Below are positions 13,023-13,104 of a stretch of DNA of 13,104 nt, piece after piece (position 1 is the stretch's first letter; the number at the start of each line of letters is the position of its first letter). Position numbers and translations under genes: made by a program. This stretch comes from an archaeon MnTg01 (GTDB lineage Archaea > Thermoproteota > Nitrososphaeria > Nitrososphaerales > Nitrosopumilaceae): the NCBI GenBank assembly GCA_008974855.1, contig BFAR01000114.1, positions 1-13,104 on the forward strand. Reading direction: 5' to 3'. The notes below the pieces were generated by a model. That model was given only the letters and a program-made list of their open reading frames with translations, made no database searches and had not been told where the DNA came from.

Positions 13023-13104
13023 ATGTCTCTTGGGAAAAACAAGTCTGCAAACCAGTCTATAGCAACTCTAAATTTTTTCTCAGTGGTAGGAAGAGTAGAC
13101 AAGT
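13023..13104 (+). CDS. HD-domain phosphohydrolase, N-terminal start only (partial at right edge)
   Basis: Only the first 27 codons are present. The reading MSLGKNKSANQSIATLNFF followed by SVVGRVDK resembles the N-terminal helix of archaeal HD-domain hydrolases of the YfbR/HDDC2 type, in which LxFFxxVGRLKxxxRTGW opens the domain. Characterised members are 5'-deoxynucleotidases. The HD metal motif lies beyond the edge, so the call is tentative. The ATG at 13023 is chosen because the frame upstream, although open to a TTG at 12972, contains a TATA-like TCTATTTTG about 25 nt before the ATG. Confidence 0.5.
   Translation, partial: MSLGKNKSANQSIATLNFFSVVGRVDK

Noticed and set aside
1-13104. A defence island, prophage or CRISPR system
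   Set aside because: Apart from a lone cyclase-like protein without a recognisable effector, no nuclease, phage structural, Cas, toxin-antitoxin or transposase gene was found, and no spaced direct-repeat array is present.

Overview
This AT-rich window most likely comes from a marine ammonia-oxidising archaeon of the Nitrosopumilus type (Nitrososphaerota/Thaumarchaeota). The assignment rests on inference from several signs: a CofH half-gene of the F420 pathway, a PAC2-family protein, stand-alone RAM (Lrp/AsnC ligand-binding) domains, very small C2H2 zinc-finger proteins, and archaeal TATA-like boxes about 25 nt ahead of many start codons, which points to leaderless mRNAs. No rRNA, tRNA, CRISPR array, insertion sequence or prophage gene was seen.

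Layout. Positions 1-1928 hold the 3' part of cofH, followed with no gap by a PmbA/TldE-type gene. Positions 2039-2720 hold a 40-residue C2H2 zinc-finger gene and a double-RAM protein, which converge on a minus-strand Na+/Ca2+-type exchanger (2786-3730). Positions 3930-5772 carry two tandem paralogous eight-helix membrane proteins on the minus strand, with a 30-residue zinc-finger ORF between them. A TPR protein (5900-6628) converges on a divergent class III nucleotidyl cyclase-like protein with a beta-rich C-terminal half (6652-7851). Positions 7984-9906 encode an exported fusion of a haloalkane dehalogenase-like alpha/beta hydrolase and a metallo-beta-lactamase-fold hydrolase, both with apparently intact active sites. 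Positions 10050-10539 hold a two-gene minus-strand unit (coiled-coil protein plus a conserved-looking 104-residue protein). Then come a two-winged-helix protein (10683-11264), an unknown 99-residue protein, a small ubiquitin-like beta-grasp protein (11713-11952, minus) divergent from a PAC2-family protein (12056-12760), a 36-residue minus-strand ORF and the start of a probable HD-domain protein running off the right edge.

The most notable signals are: (i) the dehalogenase-MBL secreted fusion; (ii) a roughly 66-bp element, about 80% identical between two copies, lying at the same distance upstream of the exchanger gene and of that fusion gene, built around a GGTTC-N-GAACC palindrome and an identical 18-base block; (iii) the cyclase-like protein, which lacks the usual base-recognition residues; (iv) the ubiquitin-like/PAC2 divergent pair; and (v) three very small ORFs with their own TATA-like boxes. 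Most genes look like single transcription units rather than one operon, so functional links between neighbours are mainly inference.
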